From assembly GCA_016213775.1 (NCBI GenBank), contig JACQZR010000250.1, positions 1 through 41,849 of the forward strand: a stretch of 41,849 nucleotides of DNA. Reading direction: 5' to 3'. This document shows positions 17,501 to 25,591 of the stretch, piece by piece (position 1 is the stretch's first letter; every line of letters begins with the position of its first letter). A program made the translations under genes and the position numbers. Source of the stretch: Acidobacteriota bacterium (GTDB lineage Bacteria; Acidobacteriota; Terriglobia; Bryobacterales; Bryobacteraceae). A model generated the notes under the pieces. The model searched no databases and was not told where the DNA came from. It was given only the letters and a program-made list of their open reading frames with translations.

Positions 17501-17869
17501 CAGTTCGATCTCGAAGGATCCCACCGGGGCAGTCCGTTCGGCTGCTTCCAGCCGTACCCTCCACTCCCCGGACGTGCCGGCTACGAACTCCGCGCTAGCT
17601 GTGCCGCCGATCGGGGTATTGGTGAACTCGAACAGACGTTGGGCATCGGCGGTGAGAATCACAACGTGCGCGCGGACACTTTTCTGTGTCACCAGGAGCC
17701 GGGCGTACTCTCCTGCCTTCAGAGTGAATCGGTACTCCTGTGGGAGATCGGGCGAGAGCTGGCGCTCAAGCGGGGTGCCAACGTCGAGACGAATGGGGCC
17801 GTCCGCTCCAGGGGACAAGGCAGCGGTGAGGGCAAGAAGAAGGATGCGCCAGGCGGCTCGGTCCGACAT
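14543..17869 (-). CDS. TPR-CHAT protein, exported caspase-like protease candidate
   Basis: The start is the ATG complementary to 17867-17869, with GAGGGG five bases upstream; a farther in-frame ATG lacks a ribosome site and would bury the signal peptide. The 1108-residue protein has, in order, a signal peptide (MSDRAAWRILLLALTAALS), a PPC-like beta domain (about 25-130), about ten TPR units of roughly 40 residues (about 165-580), a helical linker and a C-terminal CHAT domain (about 800-1105). The caspase-type dyad is intact: H968 in HFATHS and C1017 in LSACETAL, 49 residues apart. CHAT proteins of the caspase clan cleave protein substrates, usually on a signal sensed by the repeats. It heads a run with an ECF sigma 3 bases downstream and a membrane anti-sigma-like protein. 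The export signal implies action in the periplasm. Substrate and trigger are unknown. Confidence 0.9.
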   Translation of the reverse strand: MSDRAAWRILLLALTAALSPGADGPIRLDVGTPLERQLSPDLPQEYRFTLKAGEYARLLVTQKSVRAHVVILTADAQRLFEFTNTPIGGTASAEFVAGTSGEWRVRLEAAERTAPVGSFEIELSKVEPATDRHKARAAGSLASARATAARVPRRRETTLEAIALHEESARHWKAAQDPVYHAAALYAIADAYADIGERENALRYANESLVIARESKDPAAEAWALNAIGAVHNLFGDRRKAIEYLTHALPLMRASKNRLGEGTVLNGLSMAHVYIGEIRKGLGLFGEAQTVFTEMQDRRNLATLSSNIGVTHGDLGEYRTALDHYQRALALHRELGNRSGEAVTQNNMGTAYSSLAEYQKALDAYRAALEIHRSLGQNWSEAISLHNIAWVYATLGDRLRARTLYQEALAILRKIKDQRGMSNTLGNLGEIAAELGDHGNALAYHNEALQLRRAVGDRVGEASSLDKLGKAYARLHKLDKAREHADMAVAILRPTGNRRRLVAALQGSGALWRQVGDRDKAGQVLEEALTIARQIHDRRSEADTLAELARLERDRGDAEKAHRRAAEALAALEALRLSVASPQLRAWFFELKRDVLEMDIGLLMRLHFNQPGEGFAAAALLGSERSKARSLLELLGENSVEIRRGVDERLLERERELERLIFAKAEQQTRLLNTKFTSAPAAISKELSDLTTEMEHVQSRIRDTSPDYAALTQPEPLNLKQIRERVLDDDTVLLEFSLGAERSFLWAVTASSLDVYALPPRAEIEAGARRLYTLLTARAQNSGNEPPAARALRIRQADASYFAAAASLSRMLLGQAASKLANKRLLIVADGVLQYLPFASLPEPAPEGAKSPPLIVNHEVVSLPSASVVAVIRQELARRKPVSKALAILADPVFDAADARVEWTAGTRSSTADSMQFVRLRFSRTEAEEISRLAPAGTTFKALDFDASRETALTAGLGQYRIIHFATHSVLNNEHPELSGVVLSRVDRNGQPRNGFLRLYDIYNLRLGSELVVLSACETALGGEIKGEGLIGLTRGFLYAGAPRVVATLWKVDDRTTAEVMKRFYQSMLANGERPAAALRSAQISMWKTKGWDVPYHWAAFTLQGEWR

Positions 17870-17912
17870 GAATCCCCTCAGTAGACGGGCGGACGACGCC
17901 ACGCCGTTTACG

Positions 17913-17940
17913 ATCTTAACACTCGAAATTGAATTTCCAA
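17913..17940 (-). promoter_or_regulatory. Candidate promoter with internal palindrome before the TPR-CHAT operon
   Basis: Read on the minus strand, TTGGAA (complement of 17935-17940) and TAAGAT (complement of 17913-17918) are separated by 16 bases, a fair sigma-70-like pair. Between and partly over the -35 lies the inverted repeat GAAATT-G-AATTTC (17925-17937), which could be an operator. The 115-bp gap is shared with the divergent S53 gene, so one regulator might serve both directions. This is based on pattern only. Confidence 0.4.
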
Positions 17941-17984
17941 AAAGTGGCATGTGACGTTTTGCGAATTGTGGTCAGTACCGGGTG

Positions 17985-20849
17985 ATGACACAAAGAACGC
18001 GAAAAATACTGTTCACAACGCTCATTTTGGCGGCCAGCGGAGGGTTCGCCATGGGGCAGGGCGCCGACCGGCTGTCCAAGGGCATAGAAAGCCAGGCGAA
18101 GATCCGGCTCCGCGGAAGCCGGGATGCGCGCGTGGAGAAGCTGGCGAGCCATGGGCCAGTGGAAGATTCCGTACGCGTCAAGGGCATTTCGTTCCGTTTC
18201 CGTCCCTCGGCGGCGCAAGCGGCGGCACTCGAACGGCTACTCAAAGAGCAGCAGAATCCCTGGTCTCCGCTGTATCACGCGTGGCTGACGCCGGAGGAGT
18301 TCGGCGAGCGGTTCGGGCTCAGCGCTGGGGATTTTGCGAGGGTTCGCGGCTGGCTCGAGTCGGAGGGATTTCGAGTAGATGCCACGGCGCGGAGCCGCAA
18401 CTGGATCACCTTCAGCGGAACAGCGGTACAGGTGCGAAACACGTTTCTGGCGGACATTCACCGCTTTGTGGTGGACGGCAAGGAGCGCTACGCCAACGTA
18501 GACGAGGCCGCGCTTCCGGCCGAGTTGGAGCCGATCGTGTTGCGCGTCGACGGATTGGACAATTTCCTGACCGAACGTGGGATGCAACAGACACGCGGCG
18601 TGGAACTCTTGGATGGAAGGCACGCGATCGGGCCCGATGATCTGGCTGTTATCTACAACTTGAAACCCTTGTTCGATATGGGCATCAACGGGGAAGGGCA
18701 GAACATCGTGGTAACGGGCCAATCGGCGTTCCGCACGGAAGACGTGCGCGAGTTCCGGTCTGATTTCGCGCTGCCGAAAATTGACCCGCGAGTAGTGCTG
18801 GCGCCGGGCTTCACTGATCCCGGCATTACCCACGATGAGACCGAGGCCCTGATGGACTTGCAATACGTTGGCGCCGGCGCTCCTCGCGCAAACATCATCT
18901 ACGTGTACTCGCTGCGGGTGCAGAACGCGCTGCAGTACGCCGTCGATCAGAATCTCGCGCCGGTGATCAGCCAGAGCTTCGGCGTGTGTGAAGCGAACGT
19001 GGCTCGGGTGCAGTCCGCGGCCGAGTTGTTTCGTGGCGTGGCGCAACAGGCCAACGCACAAGGCATCACGTTTGTGAGCAGCTCCGGCGATACCGGTCCG
19101 TTCGCATGTGACGTTCAGCAGGTGGATAGCGAAGGCGTCGAAGTATCGGTCAACGTGCCGGCGAGCGTGCCGGAGGTGACCGCCGTTGGGGGAACCAGGT
19201 TCGACGAGAGCACTGGAGGAAAGTATTGGAGTACGGGCACCGTGACGGCAGGAAAGGGATCGGCGCTCTCTTACATACCGGAGACAGCGTGGAACGATAC
19301 CGCCGTGGATGGGACTCTGGCGGTAGGTGGCGGCGGCGTAAGCCTACTATACCCCAGACCTGCATGGCAGACCGGAGCCGGAGTGCCGAGCGGCAACATG
19401 CGCCTTGTGCCGGATGTTTCCTTTACCGCGTCGTGGTACCACGATCCATACATTCTCATGAAGGGCGGGAAACTTATCGCTGCCGGCGGAACTTCGATAG
19501 CGGCTCCGTTTTTCGCGGGAGTAGTGGCGCTACTGAACCAGCATGTGATGAAAAACGGCGGCCAAGCCAAGCCAGGTCTGGGGAACATCAACCCACGGCT
19601 CTACCAACTCGCGCAGACGTCCCCCAGCGTGTTTCACGACATTACGACCGGCAACAATATCACTCCTTGCAAGACCAGCACGCCGCAGTGCACCAATGGC
19701 CGCTTCGGCCATCAGGCGGGTCCCGGCTACGATCTGGCGACCGGTCTCGGTTCGATCGACGTGAAGAATCTTGTGGACCAATGGATCGACTCGGCCCCCA
19801 AGCCGGGCGCCATTTCTACGACGCTGCAACTTACGGCTACCCCGCAGACGCTGGCCGCCGACAGCTCCGCGGTTCTGACCGCAACAGTGAAGGCGATGAG
19901 CGGGACGGTTTCTCCTATGGGAAACGTGACATTCCACGTCGGGCTGGATCGAATCGGAAGCGCGAGCCTGTCCGGATCGGGCGGCTCCGCGACGGCCACG
20001 TTTTCCGTGCGCGGTAGCCAACTCCCCGCGGGCGCCACCACAGTTACTGCTGTCTACGAGGGTTCGGGCGGATTTGGACCAGCAAGGGGATCAGCAACCA
20101 TCGTGGTTCCGAGTCAGCCGAAAGGTTCCGTGGTTGTCCCAAGCGTGGAGCCGAACCCCGTTGTTCAGCAGGAACGCGACACGGATGGCTACGAGTGGTA
20201 TTACACGGTGCATGTGAAGGAAACGGCCGGCGTGGCGACCAAGCTGACGGCGTTCTCCGTCGGCGAGCACGATCTGACCCAGTACATTAACGACTGGTTT
20301 GGAAGCGCGAATCTACCGGCCAACGGAACCCTGTCGGCCAAGCTGCGATCGCGCGATCTGCCGGTGCCCACGGAGATTGTATTTTCGTTCAGCGGTGTGG
20401 ATGCCGGTGGCCGTGTGTGGAGTAAGCAGATCCCCGTGCGGTTCGTTTCCGCCGCGGAGACCAAGACCGCGGTGATGTCGCTCACCAGCACACCCGATCT
20501 GGTGTTGAAAGTCGGGAAGGGAGACCCGAATTGCCCGGCGGACCGGCCGTACTTCCAGCAGTTGAACCTGCGCGAGTTGAACGGGCATGAAGTGGAGTTA
20601 TCGAAGTTCGTGGCGGGCGGCTTCGATTACACGAGCCAGATCGCATCCTGGTTCGGGTCGTTGCGGCTGCCCGCGTCCGGCACATTGACCGCGAGACTGT
20701 GCTGGAAGCTCGACACCGTGCCGGTGACGCTCCACTACCAGATGGACGGTACCGACAAGTCGGGCAACGCCATTCAGTCAAAGCTCTCAGTGGACTTCAG
20801 GAGTCTCGACACCAAGTCAGGTGACGAGTTGGAAATTCGAAACAAATAA
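17985..20849 (+). CDS. Pro-kumamolisin-type S53 serine-carboxyl protease, secreted
   Basis: The protein has 954 residues from ATG 17985; a GTG one codon upstream is an alternative. It carries a signal peptide (TRKILFTTLILAASGGFAMG), then the S53 activation prodomain (about 40-190; SPLYHAWLTPEEFGERFG is typical), then the catalytic domain. The sedolisin triad is present: E287 and D291 in ETEALMD, and S504 in GGTSIAAP, with oxyanion D369 in SSGDTG. The calcium-site segment GPGYDLATGLGSID follows. After the protease come an Ig-like domain (about 610-705) and two related beta domains that share the DWFGS/SWFGS and LPA.GTL motifs. Peptidases of this family self-activate at acidic pH and degrade protein outside the cell. 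It is first in an apparent three-gene operon. Confidence 0.93.
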   Translation: MTQRTRKILFTTLILAASGGFAMGQGADRLSKGIESQAKIRLRGSRDARVEKLASHGPVEDSVRVKGISFRFRPSAAQAAALERLLKEQQNPWSPLYHAWLTPEEFGERFGLSAGDFARVRGWLESEGFRVDATARSRNWITFSGTAVQVRNTFLADIHRFVVDGKERYANVDEAALPAELEPIVLRVDGLDNFLTERGMQQTRGVELLDGRHAIGPDDLAVIYNLKPLFDMGINGEGQNIVVTGQSAFRTEDVREFRSDFALPKIDPRVVLAPGFTDPGITHDETEALMDLQYVGAGAPRANIIYVYSLRVQNALQYAVDQNLAPVISQSFGVCEANVARVQSAAELFRGVAQQANAQGITFVSSSGDTGPFACDVQQVDSEGVEVSVNVPASVPEVTAVGGTRFDESTGGKYWSTGTVTAGKGSALSYIPETAWNDTAVDGTLAVGGGGVSLLYPRPAWQTGAGVPSGNMRLVPDVSFTASWYHDPYILMKGGKLIAAGGTSIAAPFFAGVVALLNQHVMKNGGQAKPGLGNINPRLYQLAQTSPSVFHDITTGNNITPCKTSTPQCTNGRFGHQAGPGYDLATGLGSIDVKNLVDQWIDSAPKPGAISTTLQLTATPQTLAADSSAVLTATVKAMSGTVSPMGNVTFHVGLDRIGSASLSGSGGSATATFSVRGSQLPAGATTVTAVYEGSGGFGPARGSATIVVPSQPKGSVVVPSVEPNPVVQQERDTDGYEWYYTVHVKETAGVATKLTAFSVGEHDLTQYINDWFGSANLPANGTLSAKLRSRDLPVPTEIVFSFSGVDAGGRVWSKQIPVRFVSAAETKTAVMSLTSTPDLVLKVGKGDPNCPADRPYFQQLNLRELNGHEVELSKFVAGGFDYTSQIASWFGSLRLPASGTLTARLCWKLDTVPVTLHYQMDGTDKSGNAIQSKLSVDFRSLDTKSGDELEIRNK

Positions 20850-20881
20850 CACCGCCCAAGGCGGACAAAAAGGAGAGGACT

Positions 20882-21646
20882 ATGTGGAACAGGATATGTG
20901 TGGCTGCTTTGTCTGTGTTGACTTGCTCGGCGCAGATTGTCATTCCGGAAGGCACAAAGATTCGTGTGCGGCTGGATCAAACGCTTTCGTCCGCGACGGC
21001 GGAAGAGGGCCAGATGGTGGAACTCTCGGTTACCGACGGCATCAAGGTGGGCGACACGCTGGTGATTGCCGAAGGAGCGCGGGTGACGGGCAACGTCAAG
21101 CAGGCGCAGGGAAAGCGGATGATGGGCCGGGCGGGGAAGTTGGATTTCTCGATTGACCGCGTGAAGTCCATCGATGGCCAGTGGATCCCGTTGCGGTACA
21201 CCGTGACGAAGAAGGCGGGCCAAAGCCATGCCGTGAGCACCGGGATCATCACCGCAGGGGTCGCGGCCGTCTTCTGGCCGGCGGCACCGGTGATTTTGCT
21301 GAGAAAAGGCAAGGACATCACGATGAATCGCGGGCTTTCCTTCGACGTGTTCACGGATTCCAATCACACGCTCGCGCAGGCGCCGCGGACGATGTCAGGT
21401 GCGCTGCCGGACCCGGCGTATGCCTCGCCCGGCGGCACTGATGTCAGCGCGTGGGTCTCGGTGGTTTCTCCGGTGAGCGGCGCGGACATCGAGGTGGACG
21501 GCAGATTTGTCGGCCACACCCCCACGACGATTATTCTGCCGGGCGGCCAACACCAGATTGTGGTGAAGCAGGGCGCGAAGTCCTGGCAACGCACTCTTCA
21601 GGTGCATGACAAAAGCGCTGTCACTTTGAAGGCAGCATTCCAGTAG
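20882..21646 (+). CDS. Secreted PEGA-domain protein
   Basis: The product has 254 residues, and the start ATG follows AAGGAGAGG eight bases upstream. After a short signal peptide (MWNRICVAALSVLTCSA), the N-terminal half is a beta domain (IPEGTKIRVRLDQTLSSATAEEGQ) of a type often seen in acidobacterial envelope proteins. A hydrophobic stretch (about 120-138) could be a membrane helix. The C-terminal about 65 residues are a PEGA-like domain (VVSPVSGADIEVDGRFVGHTPTTIILPGGQHQIVVKQ), a family linked to cell-surface or S-layer proteins. It is 32 bases after the S53 gene and 16 before the metalloprotease, so it is likely co-expressed. A role in surface binding or in holding a protease is possible, but inferred. 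Confidence 0.8.
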   Translation: MWNRICVAALSVLTCSAQIVIPEGTKIRVRLDQTLSSATAEEGQMVELSVTDGIKVGDTLVIAEGARVTGNVKQAQGKRMMGRAGKLDFSIDRVKSIDGQWIPLRYTVTKKAGQSHAVSTGIITAGVAAVFWPAAPVILLRKGKDITMNRGLSFDVFTDSNHTLAQAPRTMSGALPDPAYASPGGTDVSAWVSVVSPVSGADIEVDGRFVGHTPTTIILPGGQHQIVVKQGAKSWQRTLQVHDKSAVTLKAAFQ

Positions 21647-21662
21647 GCCAAGAGGAGTGCCC

Positions 21663-23609
21663 ATGAGAACGAATACAACATTACTGCCGGTTTTCCTAAT
21701 GACGGTGACCGTCTTCGCGCAGACCGGCAAGGAAATCCCATCGGCCTTTCTTGATGTGAGGCAGGAGGCGCGGCAGGCGCTGCCTGTCAGGGACGCGGCA
21801 GTCCGCAGACATCGCGAGGCCGCCATCAACATCCGTCTTTTCGACCGCGAGGCAGTGAAGGCGTTTCGCAAGCACGGAAAGTCTGTTCCGGCGGAACTGA
21901 GGAAGGTACGGATGAACCTGTTTCCGGACACGGACCTGGTGATCCAGTGGGACCGCGTGGACAGCGCCGACGGCGGCAGGAGCGTGGTCTGGGCCGGTAG
22001 TGTCGATGGTCAACCGCTGAGTCAGGCGATTCTGGTTGTCACCGGCGGTGCGGTGACTGGAAATATTGTTTCGGGCGGAGTGATCTATCAGATCCGGCCG
22101 GGGGACAATGGCATCCACTCTATCGGCGAAGCCGACCCGAGCACTCTTCCCCTGGAGGGCGAGCCGTTACGTCCACCGTCCGACCCGCCCCCTGGTCCCG
22201 GGCCGATGGCCGAACTCGCACCTGACGACAACGGGGCTGTCATCGACGTGATGGTGGCCTACACTGCGGCGGCGCGTCAGGCGGCGGGCGGCGTGGACAG
22301 GATGGTGCAACAGATCCAGTTGGGAATTGCGGAGACAAACCAGGGCTATGTCAACAGCCGCGTCAATCACCGTCTGCGGCTGGTTGGCTACGGAGAGGTG
22401 AATTACCAGGAGAGCGGAGACTTCGATACGGATCTGAACCGGCTTAGCTCGGCTGAGGACGGGATCATGGACGAGGTTCATGCCGCACGCGATCGTCTGG
22501 GCGCGGATCTTGTCAGCCTGTGGGTGGAGAAAGGCGATTACTGCGGACTGGCCTGGATTCTGGCTAACCCGGCGCGGCCGAACCCCGGACTCGGTTTCAG
22601 TGTCGTGCGCCGGGACTGCGCGACGGGGTCACTGACGTTCGGTCATGAGCTGGGACATAATCTGGGTGCCACTCACGCTCTGGAGGACCCGACCAGCCGG
22701 GGCGCCTACCCGTACTCGCACGGCTTCAAACAGACCACGCGGGCACCGTATTTTCGATCGGTGATGGCCTATGATTGCCCCGGAGGATGTCCACGGGTGA
22801 ATTACTGGTCTTCTCCCGATTTGGCTTATCAAGGTATGGCGATTGGGACTCGCGATACACATGACAATCGCACAACGCTGAATAACACAGCCGCGATCGT
22901 GGCGGCCTACCGGCGGAGTACGCAGACCAGCGGCACTGGGTTCCCGGAGTCCGCGCATCCCTATGCGGATAATTTTGACCAGACCTGGAGTTATACCTTG
23001 CAAGAGAATCCCGCTTCGATCGTGGTGACCTTCGACCCAAATACCTTTGTGGAGGAGGGTTGGGATTACATCGTCATCACTGACGGTAACGGGCGGGAAA
23101 TCGCGGGGAGTCCATTTACCGGGGATCAGTTGAGCAACAAGTACGTGGTGGTACCTGGCGCAACGGTGAAGATCCGGCTGGTGTCGGACGAGAGCGTCAA
23201 TGGCTACGGGTTCAAGGTGGCGGGCGTTCGCGCGGCCAGCAACGGCGGGGGTTCGGATCTGGCGACCGTTTCGTTCACGGCTTCCACCAGCGGCACGATC
23301 GGTGGAAAGATCAATGGCGCCGCGGCAAAGGTGGAGAACCAGGGACAAGCGGCGGCCGGAGCGTTTCGCATCGCTTTCTACTGGATCTCCGAGAGCGGGG
23401 AAAGCACGTTCTCCGGATGGTCGTGCGCTGTGGAAGGCCTTAGTCCGGGGGCGTCCTTCACGTGCAGCGGCGATCTCGGTGTTCTGGATTCGCTACGGCC
23501 GGGCCGCTACCGAATCGTGGCGATCGCTGACGATGAACGGAGGAGTGGCGATGGCAACTGGGACAATAACGCGCGGGCGTCGGAAGCCGGATTAGTGACG
23601 CTGCGTTAG
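21663..23609 (+). CDS. Secreted M12-like zinc metalloprotease with CUB-like domain
   Basis: I chose ATG 21663, which has GAGGAG five bases upstream, over the GTG two codons earlier. The product has 648 residues with a signal peptide (MRTNTTLLPVFLMTVTVFA). After a prodomain (about 20-190) comes a metzincin domain with H328-E-x-x-H332-x-x-G-x-x-H338 (HELGHNLGATH). A Met-turn (VMAYDC, M368) completes the reprolysin/M12B-like zinc site. A CUB-like domain (about 425-520, FVEEGWDYIVITDG) and a CARDB-like domain follow to the end. It should cleave proteins outside the cell. It is third in the operon with S53 and PEGA, so the two proteases probably work on common substrates or in activation order (inference). 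Confidence 0.88.
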   Translation: MRTNTTLLPVFLMTVTVFAQTGKEIPSAFLDVRQEARQALPVRDAAVRRHREAAINIRLFDREAVKAFRKHGKSVPAELRKVRMNLFPDTDLVIQWDRVDSADGGRSVVWAGSVDGQPLSQAILVVTGGAVTGNIVSGGVIYQIRPGDNGIHSIGEADPSTLPLEGEPLRPPSDPPPGPGPMAELAPDDNGAVIDVMVAYTAAARQAAGGVDRMVQQIQLGIAETNQGYVNSRVNHRLRLVGYGEVNYQESGDFDTDLNRLSSAEDGIMDEVHAARDRLGADLVSLWVEKGDYCGLAWILANPARPNPGLGFSVVRRDCATGSLTFGHELGHNLGATHALEDPTSRGAYPYSHGFKQTTRAPYFRSVMAYDCPGGCPRVNYWSSPDLAYQGMAIGTRDTHDNRTTLNNTAAIVAAYRRSTQTSGTGFPESAHPYADNFDQTWSYTLQENPASIVVTFDPNTFVEEGWDYIVITDGNGREIAGSPFTGDQLSNKYVVVPGATVKIRLVSDESVNGYGFKVAGVRAASNGGGSDLATVSFTASTSGTIGGKINGAAAKVENQGQAAAGAFRIAFYWISESGESTFSGWSCAVEGLSPGASFTCSGDLGVLDSLRPGRYRIVAIADDERRSGDGNWDNNARASEAGLVTLR

Positions 23610-23612
23610 CTG

Positions 23613-23625
23613 CCGGACTGTCCGG
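23613..23625. repeat. Perfect 13-bp inverted repeat after the metalloprotease
   Basis: CCGGAC and GTCCGG flank a single T just 4 bases after the metalloprotease stop. There is no good U-tract, so it could be a weak terminator or a protein-binding site. The short spacing makes a hairpin less likely than a dimeric operator. Confidence 0.35.
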
Positions 23626-23645
23626 AATAGGTGAAGCCACTCTTT

Positions 23646-23662
23646 CTTAACCAATTCTTGAC
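23646..23662 (+). promoter_or_regulatory. OmpR-type direct repeat 1, before histidine kinase 1
   Basis: CTTAAC (23646-23651) and CTTGAC (23657-23662) are direct repeats with an 11-bp period, the layout bound by OmpR/PhoB-family dimers. The second half overlaps a TTGACG that could serve as a -35 element for the kinase gene at 23713. Copies with the same design are at 26269, 28379 and 30750. Confidence 0.55.
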
Positions 23663-23712
23663 GCGGCGCCAACCGCGTCTTGAATCGGCTGTGGTGCAAT
23701 GTAGACATAGCC

Positions 23713-25587
23713 ATGAACCGATCGCCACTCACCGGCGCGAAGCCGAGCACACTGGCCGGTCTGTTTCTCGTTGTCGTGGGTCTTCCGGCGATCGTCCTGG
23801 TGTGGCTCGGAACGCAATTGCTCGTTCAGGATCGGTCTTTGGCGGAACAGCGCGAAACCGAACGGCGGCAAGCGGCTCTCCAATCCACGTCGCGCGAGTT
23901 GGAGAAGAAGCTCACCAATGCCTCCAACGGCCTGTCGCCGGGTATGGCGCGCTTCATCCTCTCGTCAACTGGGATTGCGGTGGAACCCAAGGAGAGTGTC
24001 TTGTGGGTTCCCAAGATGCCGGTGCTGCCCCCTGCCGCGGATGAGCCATTCGTGCAAGCGGAACGCGAGGAATTTAGCGGCGACCGTTCCGCCGCGCTTG
24101 TTTCCTACAATCAGTTTCTGCAAAAGCCCAATCCACCGGCGGTTCGCGCTGGAGCATTGTTGCGTGCGGCTCGAGTGTATCGGGGAGAAAAGCGTTGGGA
24201 TGAAGCGTTGCACGCCTACGACCGGCTCGCAACTACCGGCAGCGTCGCGATTGAGGGTCTCCCTGCTGATTTTGTTGCCCGGCGGGCGAAGTGCGATGTA
24301 CTGCTTGATGCCGGCCGCCAATTGGAACTACAGCGTGAGGCCGAGAGCTTACGATCGGACCTGCTCGCGAACCGCTGGGCGCTGGATCAGAGCTCCTGGC
24401 AACTGGCCGCCTCCCAAATCGAACAGTGGACCGGCCACTCTGTGCAGACGCCGGAAACGCGTCGCACGTTTTCGGAAGTTGGGAGCTGGCTCTGGAGCCA
24501 TCGTGACGAACGGCAGGAAAAAGTAATCGTGGCGGACAACCAACAGGTGACGCTTCTTCGGTCCCCCGGAACTGTGACCGCCGTTCCCGCAGTGGTAGTG
24601 GAGCAATGGCTTCGCCAGATCGCTAAAGAGAGTTCCGTCCAAATCAGCGCACAGACGGAATCCGGCAGCCATGTTGCGGGTGCAAAGGCCACACACGGCG
24701 CACGGTCGTTGAGAGCATCGCTCGCAGAGACAGGCTTGCCCTGGGTGCTGGTGGCGAGCCCCAATCCCCAAACCCCAGCCAGTCCTGAACTCGCCGCAAG
24801 GAGACGGCTATTGTCCTTGGGGCTTGGCACTATGATTCTGCTCATCGCAGGCGCAGGCTATCTGTTGTGGCGTGTCGTCCAGCGGGAATTGGCCATGGCG
24901 CGGCTCCAAACCGACTTTGTCGCCGCCGTTTCCCACGAGTTCCGTACGCCGCTTGCGTCCTTGCGGCATGTCACCGAGTTGCTGAGCGAAGACGACGAGC
25001 TACCCAGGGAGCGCCGTAGAAACTTCTACGAAGCTCTGGGCCGGAATACGGACAGGCTGCACCGCCTCGTCGAGTCCCTTCTGGATTTCGCCCGCATCGA
25101 GGCCGGCCGGAAGCCCTATGATCTGCGCCCAATGGATGCGGTTGAGTTTACCGGGCAGGTAGTCTCCGAGTTTCAAAAAGAGGCCGGAGCGCGTGGTTTC
25201 ACGGTGGATCTGGCAGTGGACACCACGGCCCCCCTGCCGGTGCGGGCCGATCCCGCCTCGTTGGGCAATGCGCTTTGGAACCTGTTGGACAACGCCGTCA
25301 AGTATTCACCAGGAAGGCATTCCGTGCGTGTTTCGGTGAGCCGCCGCGAAGGCTCCGTTGCCATTGCGGTAGCCGACCAAGGCATCGGTATCCCTGCCAC
25401 TGAGCAGAAGGAAGTGTTTCGCCGATTCGTGCGCGGCGCGGAATCCAAGCGGCTCGGGATCAAAGGCACGGGGTTGGGACTCGCCATGGTCTGGCATGTG
25501 ATCCAGGCGCACGGCGGGTCAATGGAGTTGGAATCCGCGGAAGGAGCCGGCAGCACTTTCCGCATTGTGCTTCCGGAGAAAGTGTGA
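23713..25587 (+). CDS. Sensor histidine kinase 1 with TPR-like periplasmic domain
   Basis: The product has 624 residues from ATG 23713; an upstream TTG is possible but would place extra residues before the membrane helix. There are membrane helices at about 15-35 and 365-385, with about 325 periplasmic residues between. Part of that loop (about 110-240) looks like TPR helices (ALVSYNQFLQ, AGALLRAARVYRGEKRWDEALHAYDRL). The kinase core follows: H408 in SHEFRTP (HisKA), N-box NALWNLLDNAVKY, G1 DQGIGIP and G2 GTGLGLAM. It would autophosphorylate H408 and pass phosphate to the response regulator encoded 4 bases downstream. The OmpR-type site before it suggests autoregulation. The TPR-like sensor region is unusual, and the signal is unknown. 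Confidence 0.9.
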   Translation: MNRSPLTGAKPSTLAGLFLVVVGLPAIVLVWLGTQLLVQDRSLAEQRETERRQAALQSTSRELEKKLTNASNGLSPGMARFILSSTGIAVEPKESVLWVPKMPVLPPAADEPFVQAEREEFSGDRSAALVSYNQFLQKPNPPAVRAGALLRAARVYRGEKRWDEALHAYDRLATTGSVAIEGLPADFVARRAKCDVLLDAGRQLELQREAESLRSDLLANRWALDQSSWQLAASQIEQWTGHSVQTPETRRTFSEVGSWLWSHRDERQEKVIVADNQQVTLLRSPGTVTAVPAVVVEQWLRQIAKESSVQISAQTESGSHVAGAKATHGARSLRASLAETGLPWVLVASPNPQTPASPELAARRRLLSLGLGTMILLIAGAGYLLWRVVQRELAMARLQTDFVAAVSHEFRTPLASLRHVTELLSEDDELPRERRRNFYEALGRNTDRLHRLVESLLDFARIEAGRKPYDLRPMDAVEFTGQVVSEFQKEAGARGFTVDLAVDTTAPLPVRADPASLGNALWNLLDNAVKYSPGRHSVRVSVSRREGSVAIAVADQGIGIPATEQKEVFRRFVRGAESKRLGIKGTGLGLAMVWHVIQAHGGSMELESAEGAGSTFRIVLPEKV

Positions 25588-25591
25588 ATCC

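Noticed and set aside
14543-17869. Craspase-type (CRISPR-linked) TPR-CHAT
   Set aside because: There is no gRAMP or cas gene and no CRISPR array in the window, and the protein carries an export signal. Only the general parallel to sigma control remains.
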